A DNA stretch of 5,021 nt from NCBI GenBank assembly GCA_023451915.1, contig JAEXXS010000157.1:1-5021 (forward strand), written 5' to 3'. This DNA is from Pseudomonadota bacterium (GTDB lineage: Bacteria > Pseudomonadota > Alphaproteobacteria > Rhizobiales > Rhizobiaceae). Below, piece after piece: positions 1 to 5,021 of the stretch. The notes under the pieces were generated by a model. It searched no databases. It was given only the letters and a program-made list of their open reading frames with translations, and was not told the origin of the DNA. The first letter of the stretch is position 1; each line of letters starts with the position of its first letter. Both the position numbers and the translations under genes were made by a program.

Positions 1-72
1 AAGATGCAGAATGATCGAGCTTGGAATACCCCAGCCGATTTCTGCGGATATTTTTCTGGCCAATTGCTGCAT
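1..72 (-). CDS. Possible N-terminus of an unrecognised protein, cut by the left window edge
   Basis: An open frame starts with ATG at 72 and stays open for 24 codons to base 1; an in-frame stop lies at 78-76, just upstream. The readable peptide begins MQQLARKIS and turns hydrophobic at its end (residues 16-24, IPSSIILHL). A short basic head followed by the start of a membrane segment would suit a membrane-anchored protein, for example a TonB/TolA-type energy transducer, but this is only an impression from 24 residues. The ribosome-binding site is weak (CTGAG a few bases upstream). The frame lies downstream of the probable operon terminator at 187-209, so it would be a separate transcription unit. 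It could equally be a chance open frame. Confidence 0.22.
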   Translation of the reverse strand, partial: MQQLARKISAEIGWGIPSSIILHL

Positions 73-186
73 CGCTCAGATCATGGATATCCAACTACAC
101 CGGCACTGTTACATGCCGTCGGTGATACCACAATGCAGCGCCAACAACAGTCCCAACAACACATGTTAGAACGAACTATCTTCTGA

Positions 187-209
187 GCCGGGATGCTAGG
201 CATCCCGGC
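187..209 (-). terminator. Hairpin after ocd, probable operon terminator
   Basis: This is a perfect inverted repeat: GCCGGGATGC at 187-196 pairs with GCATCCCGGC at 200-209 around a 3-nt loop. The 10-bp G+C-rich stem starts 6 nt after the ocd stop codon, where a minus-strand terminator is expected. A proper T-run is missing: the minus strand continues TCAGAAGATAG. It may therefore be a weak or Rho-assisted terminator, or a 3'-end stabilising hairpin. There is no T-run in the plus direction either. Confidence 0.55.
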
Positions 210-215
210 AAAGTC

Positions 216-1274
216 TCATGCGGCTTCCAATGCCTGCTCGCATCGCAGCAGCATGCCGTAGAGATCGCGCGGCTCGTCGGGGTCTGCCAGCATGTCGAGT
301 TCGGCATAGAGACCGGTCTCTTCCAGCTTGCTGAAGACATAGCGCAGGGCCGAAAAATCTTCGGTTGCAAAGCCGACGCTGTCGAACAGCGTGATCGCGC
401 GATCCGATGTTCTGCCCGCAGCCTTGCCGGCAATCACTTCCCACAATTCGTTGACCGGGTAATCCTCCGGCAATTGCTGGATTTCGCCTTCGATGCGGGT
501 CTGCGGCGGATATTCGACAAAAATATCCGAACGCAGGAGAATTTCCTTGTTCAACTCGGTCTTGCCGGGGCAATCGCCGCCAACCGCATTGATATGCACG
601 CCGGGGCCAACCATGTTGTCGCTCAAAATCGTGGCATATTGCTTGTCGGCAGTGACGGTGGTGATGATATCCGCGCCCTCGACAGCCTCCTGCGAAGACG
701 CGCAGATAGTAACCGAAAAACCCTTGTCGGCCAGATTGGCGGCGCAGCGCTCGCTTGCCGAACGGTCGATATCGAACAGGCGGAGATTGTCGATGCCAAG
801 CAGCGCCTTGAAGGCGAGCGCCTGAAACTCGCTCTGCGCGCCGTTACCGATGATCGTCAGCGTTTTGGAATCGGGCCGCGCCAGATGTTTTGCAGCCACT
901 GCCGAGGTGGCGGCGGTGCGCAGTGCGGTCAGTATGGTCATTTCGGTCAGGAGCAGCGGATAGCCGCTATCCACATCGGAGAGGACACCAAAGGCGGTCA
1001 CGGTCTGACGCCCCGCGCGGGTGTTCTTCGGATGGCCGTTTACATATTTGAAGCCATACAGCGTGCCGTCGCTGGTCGGCATCAGCTCGATGACGCCTTC
1101 CTTCGAATGGGAGGCGACGCGTGGCGTCTTGTCGAACTGTTCCCAGCGGCGAAAATCTTCTTCAATCACCACGGCCAGTTCCTTGAGGAAGGTTTCGACA
1201 CCCACAGTCAGAACCAGCTTCATCATGTGATCCACGCTGACGAAAGGAACGATATTCAGCTTTTCATTGGTCAT
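216..1274 (-). CDS. ocd: Ornithine cyclodeaminase
   Basis: This 352-aa cytoplasmic protein probably catalyses NAD+-dependent conversion of L-ornithine to L-proline and ammonia. Its length is almost that of the Pseudomonas putida enzyme (350 aa). The substrate-site residues described for that enzyme (Arg45, Lys69, Thr84, Arg112, Asp228) have counterparts at a constant offset: R52, K76 (in GFKYVNGHPKN), T91, R119 (in LTALRTAATSA) and D234 (in NAVGGDCPGKTEL). The Rossmann fold shows GNGAQ at 143-147, and acidic D168/D170 after the second strand suit NAD rather than NADP. A conserved DSVGFATED lies at 298-306. The start at 1274 is supported by AAAAAGG 9 nt upstream. It is the last gene of the unit, 37 bp after the rocB-like gene. 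Other mu-crystallin-family activities (lysine cyclodeaminase, opine-type or pyrroline carboxylate reductases) are possible, but the GGDCPGKTEL block with Asp favours ornithine cyclodeaminase. Confidence 0.93.
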   Translation of the reverse strand: MTNEKLNIVPFVSVDHMMKLVLTVGVETFLKELAVVIEEDFRRWEQFDKTPRVASHSKEGVIELMPTSDGTLYGFKYVNGHPKNTRAGRQTVTAFGVLSDVDSGYPLLLTEMTILTALRTAATSAVAAKHLARPDSKTLTIIGNGAQSEFQALAFKALLGIDNLRLFDIDRSASERCAANLADKGFSVTICASSQEAVEGADIITTVTADKQYATILSDNMVGPGVHINAVGGDCPGKTELNKEILLRSDIFVEYPPQTRIEGEIQQLPEDYPVNELWEVIAGKAAGRTSDRAITLFDSVGFATEDFSALRYVFSKLEETGLYAELDMLADPDEPRDLYGMLLRCEQALEAA

Positions 1275-1283
1275 TTGAATGAA

Positions 1284-1290
1284 CCTTTTT
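1284..1290 (-). promoter_or_regulatory. Ribosome-binding site of ocd
   Basis: AAAAAGG on the minus strand lies 9 nt before the ATG at 1274. It supports this start and independent ribosome loading on ocd rather than strict coupling to the gene upstream. Confidence 0.6.
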
Positions 1291-1302
1291 GCGAAGGGGG
1301 TA

Positions 1303-1323
1303 AGCGCCCGGTTAGCGGGCGCT
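1303..1323 (-). other. Intercistronic hairpin enclosing the stop codon of the rocB-like gene
   Basis: AGCGCCCG at 1303-1310 pairs perfectly with CGGGCGCT at 1316-1323 around a 5-nt loop (1311-1315). The TAA stop of the upstream gene (1314-1312) sits in the loop. On the minus strand the hairpin is followed by TACCCCCTTCG and not by a T-run, so it is not a typical intrinsic terminator. Its place between two genes of one pathway fits an mRNA-stabilising or processing hairpin, or partial attenuation of ocd. That function is inference; the pairing is read directly. Confidence 0.5.
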
Positions 1324-3021
1324 GTTTCCAGCCTTCGCTGCGAGAAATTTTTCAGCGATCATCGAAACGATCTGCGGCAGAACCTCAAAGGCGTAAGGGG
1401 CGTGGACGCGCTCCAGCTTCTGGTGGAATTCACGCCCCCATGGGCCGATATTAACCACCGGGAAACGCAGCGCATTGGCGGCAGGATGGTCGACGAGGCG
1501 CGATACCGGCGTATTCTGCGATACTATATCCTGTCCAAGCGTAGCCTGACCGAGAAAGCTCATATCGGAAATGCCCTGAAAATGCGGCTTCCAGACAAGG
1601 CTCTGATCGGGGAAGGCCGCAAAGACCTTGATCGTCTCGTCAATGGCCTCTTTGAAAAGGCGGTCATTGGTTTTGGTGTCGTCAAGATGGCTTGCGGGAT
1701 AGTGCAGCCCGGCAAAGCCGACGACAATCGCCGGTCCGGCAAGATGGGCAACGCCAACCAGCCATTCGGTCAACTGGCGGCTGACGGAAAGCGGATTATC
1801 GATGCCGGAAAGGCGCTGTTCCTGTTCTTTATAGAGACGTTCGAAGTCGTCGCCCGCAATGTCTGCCGCCATGGCGCGAAGCTCTGTGAAGGTCAAAAGC
1901 TTCGGCGCTGGCGGGGTTGCCCCTGCGCGCTTGCCGACCAGCTTGCCATAGGCTTCGGCCTGCGCGGTGAAACGTGCCACCGCATCGACCGCGCCGGTGC
2001 GCACTTCGTCCTGAAAACGCTTGAACAGCTCTTCTGCGGTCATGCCGTGATAGAGCCAGTTTAGCGCAATCCAGAAACGTTCAGGTGTCGTGACTTCATA
2101 GCCGTCGCGCAAATCCTTTGCCTCAAGGCAGATGGGCGGCGGGGAAATGTCATTGTCGTCGCGGTCGGCCAGATCGGCATTGCCTTCAAAGCGTGAGAGG
2201 ATTCCAGCCGCCATAGCCTGGGCGCTGACGCCTTCATAGGGGTAGCTCGCATGGGAGCTGCAACCGATGACCAGCGCAAAAGGCAGAAGCTTGCCGATGG
2301 TTCCGGCATAGACGGCGCGGCCTTCGCTGCCATCGCCCTGATCGGAGGTGACATCGAGATTGATAGCCGACGAAATATCGAGATCAAAGTCCCGCGCAAT
2401 CTGTGGCAGCGCATTGCGCATCGACCGCATGCCGCGGCTTTCGCGCTCTTCATCCGGCGTGACGATCAGGATCATATTGCCGCTGCGGTCAGGATCGGCC
2501 GCAAAGCGCTCAAGGCAGGCAATACCCGCGGCGATGCCGCTTTTCATGTCCAGAAGGCCACGGCCGGGCAGGAAATCGCCGCTCAGGAGATCTTCCAATG
2601 CGCGCTCTTCCTGTTGCGAACGCGCGCGCTTGCCAAGGTCCTTGATCAGCGCGTCTTTCAGGTTGCGGCTGTCGCAGGCAAGCGATTTCAGCTCATGATA
2701 ATTATCGGTCGCGACCGTGTCGAAGTGACCGGCAAGCACCACCGTGTCACGGCCCTTGCCGCGCACCAGCGCCACCACATTATGGGTCAGCGGATCGCCA
2801 TGGCTGGCAACTGTGCGGATATTCGCCGGGTTTTCCTGGAAATAAGGAATTTCCTTGAGCAATTCGACAAAGCGGTTTGAGAATTCCGCTTCGCCGGGCG
2901 TGCCCGTTTCGCTGCCCCAGCTGACCATGCGAAGAGCCAGCTCCTCGACATGCTGCGCATCGATATGGTTGTGCGCCATCGTTACGGCGTTTTGCGCGCC
3001 GTTTGAAACATTCGCAGTCAT
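1312..3021 (-). CDS. rocB: RocB-like M20-family metallo-deacylase/peptidase (arginine/ornithine utilisation)
   Basis: This 569-aa protein is close to Bacillus subtilis RocB (about 566 aa), an M20/ArgE-DapE-CPG2-type hydrolase of the arginine utilisation regulon whose true substrate is poorly known. Metal-site motifs are complete: HFDTV at 99-103 (H99, D101), GRGLLDMKSG at 153-162 (bridging D158), TPDEE at 188-192 (catalytic E191, ligand E192), NLDVTSD at 221-227 (D223) and a C-terminal GPWGREFH with H533. RocB-type blocks include EIPYFQENP at 57-65, GTIGKLLPFALVIG at 240-253 and SPPPICLEAKDL at 293-304. No signal peptide is visible, so it should be cytoplasmic. The start at 3021 is preceded by GGAG at 8 nt; Met15 is an alternative start with no better support. 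It sits between an amino acid importer and ornithine cyclodeaminase, which suggests it releases a free amino acid, perhaps ornithine or arginine, from an imported conjugate. Family membership is firm; the substrate is inference. Confidence 0.9.
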   Translation of the reverse strand: MTANVSNGAQNAVTMAHNHIDAQHVEELALRMVSWGSETGTPGEAEFSNRFVELLKEIPYFQENPANIRTVASHGDPLTHNVVALVRGKGRDTVVLAGHFDTVATDNYHELKSLACDSRNLKDALIKDLGKRARSQQEERALEDLLSGDFLPGRGLLDMKSGIAAGIACLERFAADPDRSGNMILIVTPDEERESRGMRSMRNALPQIARDFDLDISSAINLDVTSDQGDGSEGRAVYAGTIGKLLPFALVIGCSSHASYPYEGVSAQAMAAGILSRFEGNADLADRDDNDISPPPICLEAKDLRDGYEVTTPERFWIALNWLYHGMTAEELFKRFQDEVRTGAVDAVARFTAQAEAYGKLVGKRAGATPPAPKLLTFTELRAMAADIAGDDFERLYKEQEQRLSGIDNPLSVSRQLTEWLVGVAHLAGPAIVVGFAGLHYPASHLDDTKTNDRLFKEAIDETIKVFAAFPDQSLVWKPHFQGISDMSFLGQATLGQDIVSQNTPVSRLVDHPAANALRFPVVNIGPWGREFHQKLERVHAPYAFEVLPQIVSMIAEKFLAAKAGNSAR

Positions 3022-3029
3022 TGAGTAGT

Positions 3030-3033
3030 CTCC
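3030..3033 (-). promoter_or_regulatory. Ribosome-binding site of the rocB-like gene
   Basis: GGAG on the minus strand lies 8 nt before the ATG at 3021 and decides in favour of this start over Met15. It is just outside the repeat element at 3039-3144, so that element ends 5 bp short of the translation signal. Confidence 0.65.
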
Positions 3034-3038
3034 GTTAT

Positions 3039-3144
3039 CTAGAGCATTTCCAGCAAAAGTGCGTAGCGGTTTTGCGTCGGATAATGCGTAAAAACAAATA
3101 GATAGAGCGGTTCCACGATTCTGTCTTAACCGGAACCGCTCTAG
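3039..3144. repeat. 106-bp palindromic intergenic repeat (Bru-RS/RIME-type)
   Basis: The element is bounded by inverted ends CTAGAGC (3039-3045) and GCTCTAG (3138-3144). It holds two palindromes. The right one is perfect: TAGAGCGGTTCC at 3103-3114 pairs with GGAACCGCTCTA at 3132-3143 around a 17-nt loop. The left one is imperfect: GCATT at 3044-3048 pairs with AATGC at 3083-3087, TCC with GGA (3049-3051/3079-3081), and GCAAAA at 3053-3058 with TTTTGC at 3070-3075. This two-palindrome layout of about 105 bp matches what I recall of Bru-RS1/Bru-RS2 of Brucella and RIME elements of rhizobia. It fills nearly the whole gap between the importer and rocB-like genes and supplies the stop codon of the ATPase gene. 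No target duplication is evident. The structure is certain; the family name is from memory. Confidence 0.8.
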
Positions 3145-3905
3145 TGCGAAAGATGCTTTCGCAGGAAAGCGCGGGTCCGTTCCTCTTTCGGATTGGACAA
3201 CATCTGGTCCGGCGGACCCTGTTCGACCACCACGCCGCCGTCCATGAACATCACATGGTCAGATACTTCAGCGGCGAAGCGCATTTCGTGGGTCACGATC
3301 AACATGGTCATGTGCTCGCTGGCGAGTTGCTTCATCACCTGATTGACCTCTTCCACCAGTTCGGGATCGAGCGCGGATGTGGCCTCGTCGAAGAGCATGA
3401 CCTTGGGCTGCATGGCGAGCGCGCGCGCAATCGCCACGCGCTGCTTCTGGCCGCCCGACAGGCGGGCCGGATAGGCATTGCCCTTGTCCACCAGTCCGAC
3501 CTTTGCCAGCAGCGTGTTGGCGCGGTCCAGCGCTTCGGCGCGCGGCAGATGCTTGAGCCGCATCGGCCCGATCATGATGTTCTGCAGCACGGTGAGGTGG
3601 GGAAACAGGTTAAACTGCTGGAAAACCATCCCCATTTCCTGACGGATATGGTTGATGTGCTTTTCGAAGGCGTGGCCCTTGAGCGGCTTGTTGACCTGAT
3701 TGCCATCAAGCCAGATTTCACCGCCGGACGTTTCTTCCAGCATGTTGATCGAGCGCAGAAGCGTGCTTTTTCCTGATCCGCTGGGGCCGATGATGGATAC
3801 GATCTTGCCCCGCGCAACCGTCAGGTCGATGCCCTTGAGCACTTCATGGTCGCCATAGGATTTTCTGATCTGGCGCAATTCGATCATGGGTGTCTGTGTG
3901 TTCAT
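3141..3905 (-). CDS. Polar amino acid ABC transporter ATP-binding protein (GlnQ/HisP/OccP type)
   Basis: This 254-aa cytoplasmic ATPase drives the importer formed with the two permeases upstream. All motifs are present: Walker A GPSGSGKS at 40-47, Q-loop Q96 in [12 protein letters not shown], signature LSGGQ at 149-153, Walker B VMLFDE at 169-174, D-loop SALD at 177-180 and switch H206 in VTHEM. Length and the [17 protein letters not shown] block are typical of the PAAT family. I place the start at 3905 ([10 protein letters not shown]): it overlaps the permease stop as ATGA and has GGAAG 7 nt upstream. A longer start at 3947 would add 14 residues lying inside the permease gene and unlike the family. 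Its TAG stop falls in the terminal inverted repeat of the element at 3039-3144. The family is certain; the transported amino acid cannot be read from this subunit. Confidence 0.95.
   Translation of the reverse strand: MNTQTPMIELRQIRKSYGDHEVLKGIDLTVARGKIVSIIGPSGSGKSTLLRSINMLEETSGGEIWLDGNQVNKPLKGHAFEKHINHIRQEMGMVFQQFNLFPHLTVLQNIMIGPMRLKHLPRAEALDRANTLLAKVGLVDKGNAYPARLSGGQKQRVAIARALAMQPKVMLFDEATSALDPELVEEVNQVMKQLASEHMTMLIVTHEMRFAAEVSDHVMFMDGGVVVEQGPPDQMLSNPKEERTRAFLRKHLSH
3902..3905 (-). other. ATGA stop/start overlap, permease to ATPase
   Basis: The TGA stop of the permease (3904-3902) and the ATG of the ATPase gene (3905-3903) share bases in ATGA, a common sign of translational coupling. This helps to fix the ATPase start. 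Confidence 0.85.
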
Positions 3906-4558
3906 CGGATAGCTTCCGCTTTCTTGGCCGCTTTGCTCAATGCCCATTCCATCAGAAGATTGACGGCATAATAGAGGACGGCGGCGACGAAGTAGAATTC
4001 GAAGGGTCGGTAGGTTTCGCTGATGGCGCGCTGCGCATTCAAAACCAGTTCCGTGATGCCGAGGACGGACAGTACGGCTGTATCTTTGAGCAGGATAATG
4101 CTGTTATTGCCCACCTGCGGCAGCGCGGTCAGGATCGCCTGCGGAATGATGAAATAGCGCAGCGCCATGCCCCGGCTGAAACCCAGTGAACGGGCGGCTT
4201 CCATCTGGCCACTATCCACGGCTTGCAGCGAAGCGCGGAAAATATCGGCATTATAGGCGGCATAATGCATGCCAAGGCCGAACACGCCGGTCCAGAAGGC
4301 CGGAACCATGATGCCGATCTGCGACAGGCCGTAATAGAGAAGATAGAGCTGGAGCAAGAGCGGCGTACCCATGAACAGGAATACGATGCCGCGCACCGGC
4401 AGGCTTACAATCTTTGGCGCATGCAGCGTCACCAGAGCGATGACGACGCCCAGCACCACGCTGATGACACCAGCGAGGATCGTGATCAGCACCGTCCAGA
4501 GCAGCCCGATGAAGAGCAGTTCCAGATAGGAGGGAACGACCGTAAAATCGAGGCTCAT
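3902..4558 (-). CDS. Polar amino acid ABC transporter permease (HisM/HisQ/OccM type)
   Basis: This complete 218-aa inner-membrane permease forms one half of the importer channel. It has the family's N-terminal helix (about 14-42), the conserved [16 protein letters not shown] block at 63-78, and the EAA loop that contacts the ATPase ([11 protein letters not shown] at 120-130, then PQA at 139-141). It also has the downstream [14 protein letters not shown] at 151-164 and TELVLNAQ at 169-176, and a last helix near 187-206 before a basic tail. Around five membrane segments are expected. The ATG at 4558 is preceded by a strong GGAGG at 8 nt and overlaps the stop of the preceding permease as ATGA. 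Two different permeases in tandem suggest a heterodimeric channel, as in the histidine, octopine and nopaline importers; that analogy does not fix the substrate. Confidence 0.95.
   Translation of the reverse strand: MSLDFTVVPSYLELLFIGLLWTVLITILAGVISVVLGVVIALVTLHAPKIVSLPVRGIVFLFMGTPLLLQLYLLYYGLSQIGIMVPAFWTGVFGLGMHYAAYNADIFRASLQAVDSGQMEAARSLGFSRGMALRYFIIPQAILTALPQVGNNSIILLKDTAVLSVLGITELVLNAQRAISETYRPFEFYFVAAVLYYAVNLLMEWALSKAAKKAEAIR
4555..4558 (-). other. ATGA stop/start overlap between the two permeases
   Basis: The upstream permease's TGA (4557-4555) overlaps the ATG of the next permease (4558-4556). It is the second such overlap in the transporter block, so the three importer genes appear tightly coupled. 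Confidence 0.85.
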
Positions 4559-5021
4559 GCTTCGGCCCTCCGATCCCGGTTGAAGAAGGTTTCAATGCCG
4601 CGAACGATCATCGCAATGATGGCGATGATGACGATGTAGGCGATACCGGCGACTGTGAAGACTTCGAAGGGCTTATAGGTCGAGGTCACGAAACGCTGTG
4701 CCGAATAGGTCAGTTCCACCACCCCGATTGTCGAGACAAGCGCGGTGCTCTTGGTCAGGATGATCGTGTTGACGCCGAGCGAACGGATCATCAAAGGGGC
4801 GGCTTGCGGCAGGATGAAAAGCCGCATCGTGTTGAACCGTCCAAAGCCGATGCTGCGGGCCGCTTCGTTCTGGCCCTTGTCCACGGCCAGAATGGCGCCG
4901 CGTATGCCTTCCGACATATAGGCTCCGATGTTGAAGCCCATGGTGATCACACCGGCCATGAACGGGCTGAATTCCAGACCGAATTGCGGGCCGCCGAAGA
5001 AGACCAGAAAAAGCTGCACCA
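4555..5021 (-). CDS. Polar amino acid ABC transporter permease (HisQ/HisM type), N-terminus beyond the right edge
   Basis: The last 154 residues of a second importer permease are visible. A GTG at 5019 could pass for a start, but its product begins VQLFLVFFG, which aligns with the interior block [10 protein letters not shown] of the sister permease. The gene therefore certainly continues past 5021, probably by 60 or more residues. In the visible part, the EAA loop is NEAARSIGFGRFNTMRLFILPQA at about 51-73 (E52, G58), followed by NTIILTKSTALVS at 84-96 and VELTYSAQ at 101-108. A long final helix lies near 122-139, before a charged tail rich in Arg. It should pair with the downstream permease in a heterodimeric channel. 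The substrate-binding protein is not in the window; it may lie further upstream. Confidence 0.93.
   Translation of the reverse strand, partial: VQLFLVFFGGPQFGLEFSPFMAGVITMGFNIGAYMSEGIRGAILAVDKGQNEAARSIGFGRFNTMRLFILPQAAPLMIRSLGVNTIILTKSTALVSTIGVVELTYSAQRFVTSTYKPFEVFTVAGIAYIVIIAIIAMIVRGIETFFNRDRRAEA
4567..4571 (-). promoter_or_regulatory. Ribosome-binding site of the complete permease
   Basis: GGAGG on the minus strand lies 8 nt before the ATG at 4558, inside the coding end of the upstream permease. It is the best Shine-Dalgarno match in the window and confirms the start. Confidence 0.7.

Noticed and set aside
4..186. Plus-strand frame of 60 codons ending just before the hairpin at 187
   Set aside because: Its composition is odd (QQQSQQH), no ribosome-binding site can be seen, it has no family resemblance, and it overlaps competing minus-strand frames. 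It could be the end of a longer gene entering from the left, but nothing supports that.
474..1454. Long plus-strand open frame of 326 codons opposite ocd
   Set aside because: It lies antisense to a gene with complete family motifs, its product resembles no family I know, and it runs across the gap into the next gene. It is a shadow frame typical of G+C-rich DNA.
1279..2064. Plus-strand open frame of 261 codons opposite the rocB-like gene
   Set aside because: Its product resembles no family I know and it is antisense to the M20 gene, whose motifs are intact. The same holds for plus frames at 2251-2880 and 3144-3776.
3022..3140. Promoter for the rocB-like gene in the gap after the ATPase gene
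   Set aside because: Almost all of the gap is the palindromic repeat, and I see no convincing -35/-10 pair on the minus strand; read-through from the importer genes is simpler.
3906..3947. Upstream start (3947) for the ABC ATPase, adding 14 residues
   Set aside because: The ATGA overlap and GGAAG at 7 nt favour 3905, and family members normally begin a few residues before the [16 protein letters not shown] strand.
4555..5019. Treating the second permease as complete from GTG at 5019
   Set aside because: The first residues match an internal conserved block of the sister permease, so the N-terminal membrane segment is missing and the gene is cut by the window edge.
1..5021. Novel defence, CRISPR, phage or transposase system
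   Set aside because: No spacer-repeat array, nuclease, reverse transcriptase, integrase or transposase motifs were seen. The genes are ordinary transport and catabolic genes.

Overview
The window looks like chromosomal DNA of an alphaproteobacterium of the Brucella/Ochrobactrum group. The grounds are the moderately high G+C, the protein style, and a 106-bp palindromic intergenic element at 3039-3144 whose size and architecture fit the Bru-RS/RIME-type repeats of Brucellaceae and rhizobia. The genus is inferred from memory of these families, not from a search.

All convincing genes lie on the minus strand, so transcription runs from right to left. From 5021 down to 3141 is a polar amino acid (PAAT) ABC importer: a permease cut by the window edge (5021-4555), a second complete permease (4558-3902) and the ATP-binding protein (3905-3141). 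The three are joined by two 4-bp ATGA stop/start overlaps. After the repeat element come an M20-family deacylase/peptidase of the RocB type (3021-1312) and, 37 bp further on, an ornithine cyclodeaminase (1274-216). A perfect 10-bp-stem hairpin 6 nt past the last stop codon (209-187) probably marks the end of the operon. The remaining 1-186 is lower in G+C (about 48% in 1-180, counted by hand). It holds no gene I recognise, only the possible first 24 codons of another minus-strand gene running off the left edge (72-1).

Together the genes form a compact uptake-and-catabolism unit. The importer brings in a cationic or polar amino acid or a conjugate of one. The RocB-like metallo-hydrolase may remove an acyl or other amide-linked group. 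Ornithine cyclodeaminase then converts L-ornithine to L-proline and ammonia. The periplasmic binding protein, and probably the regulator, would lie beyond the right edge. The exact imported compound is not determined by the sequence. I see no tRNA, rRNA, CRISPR array, transposase or phage gene.
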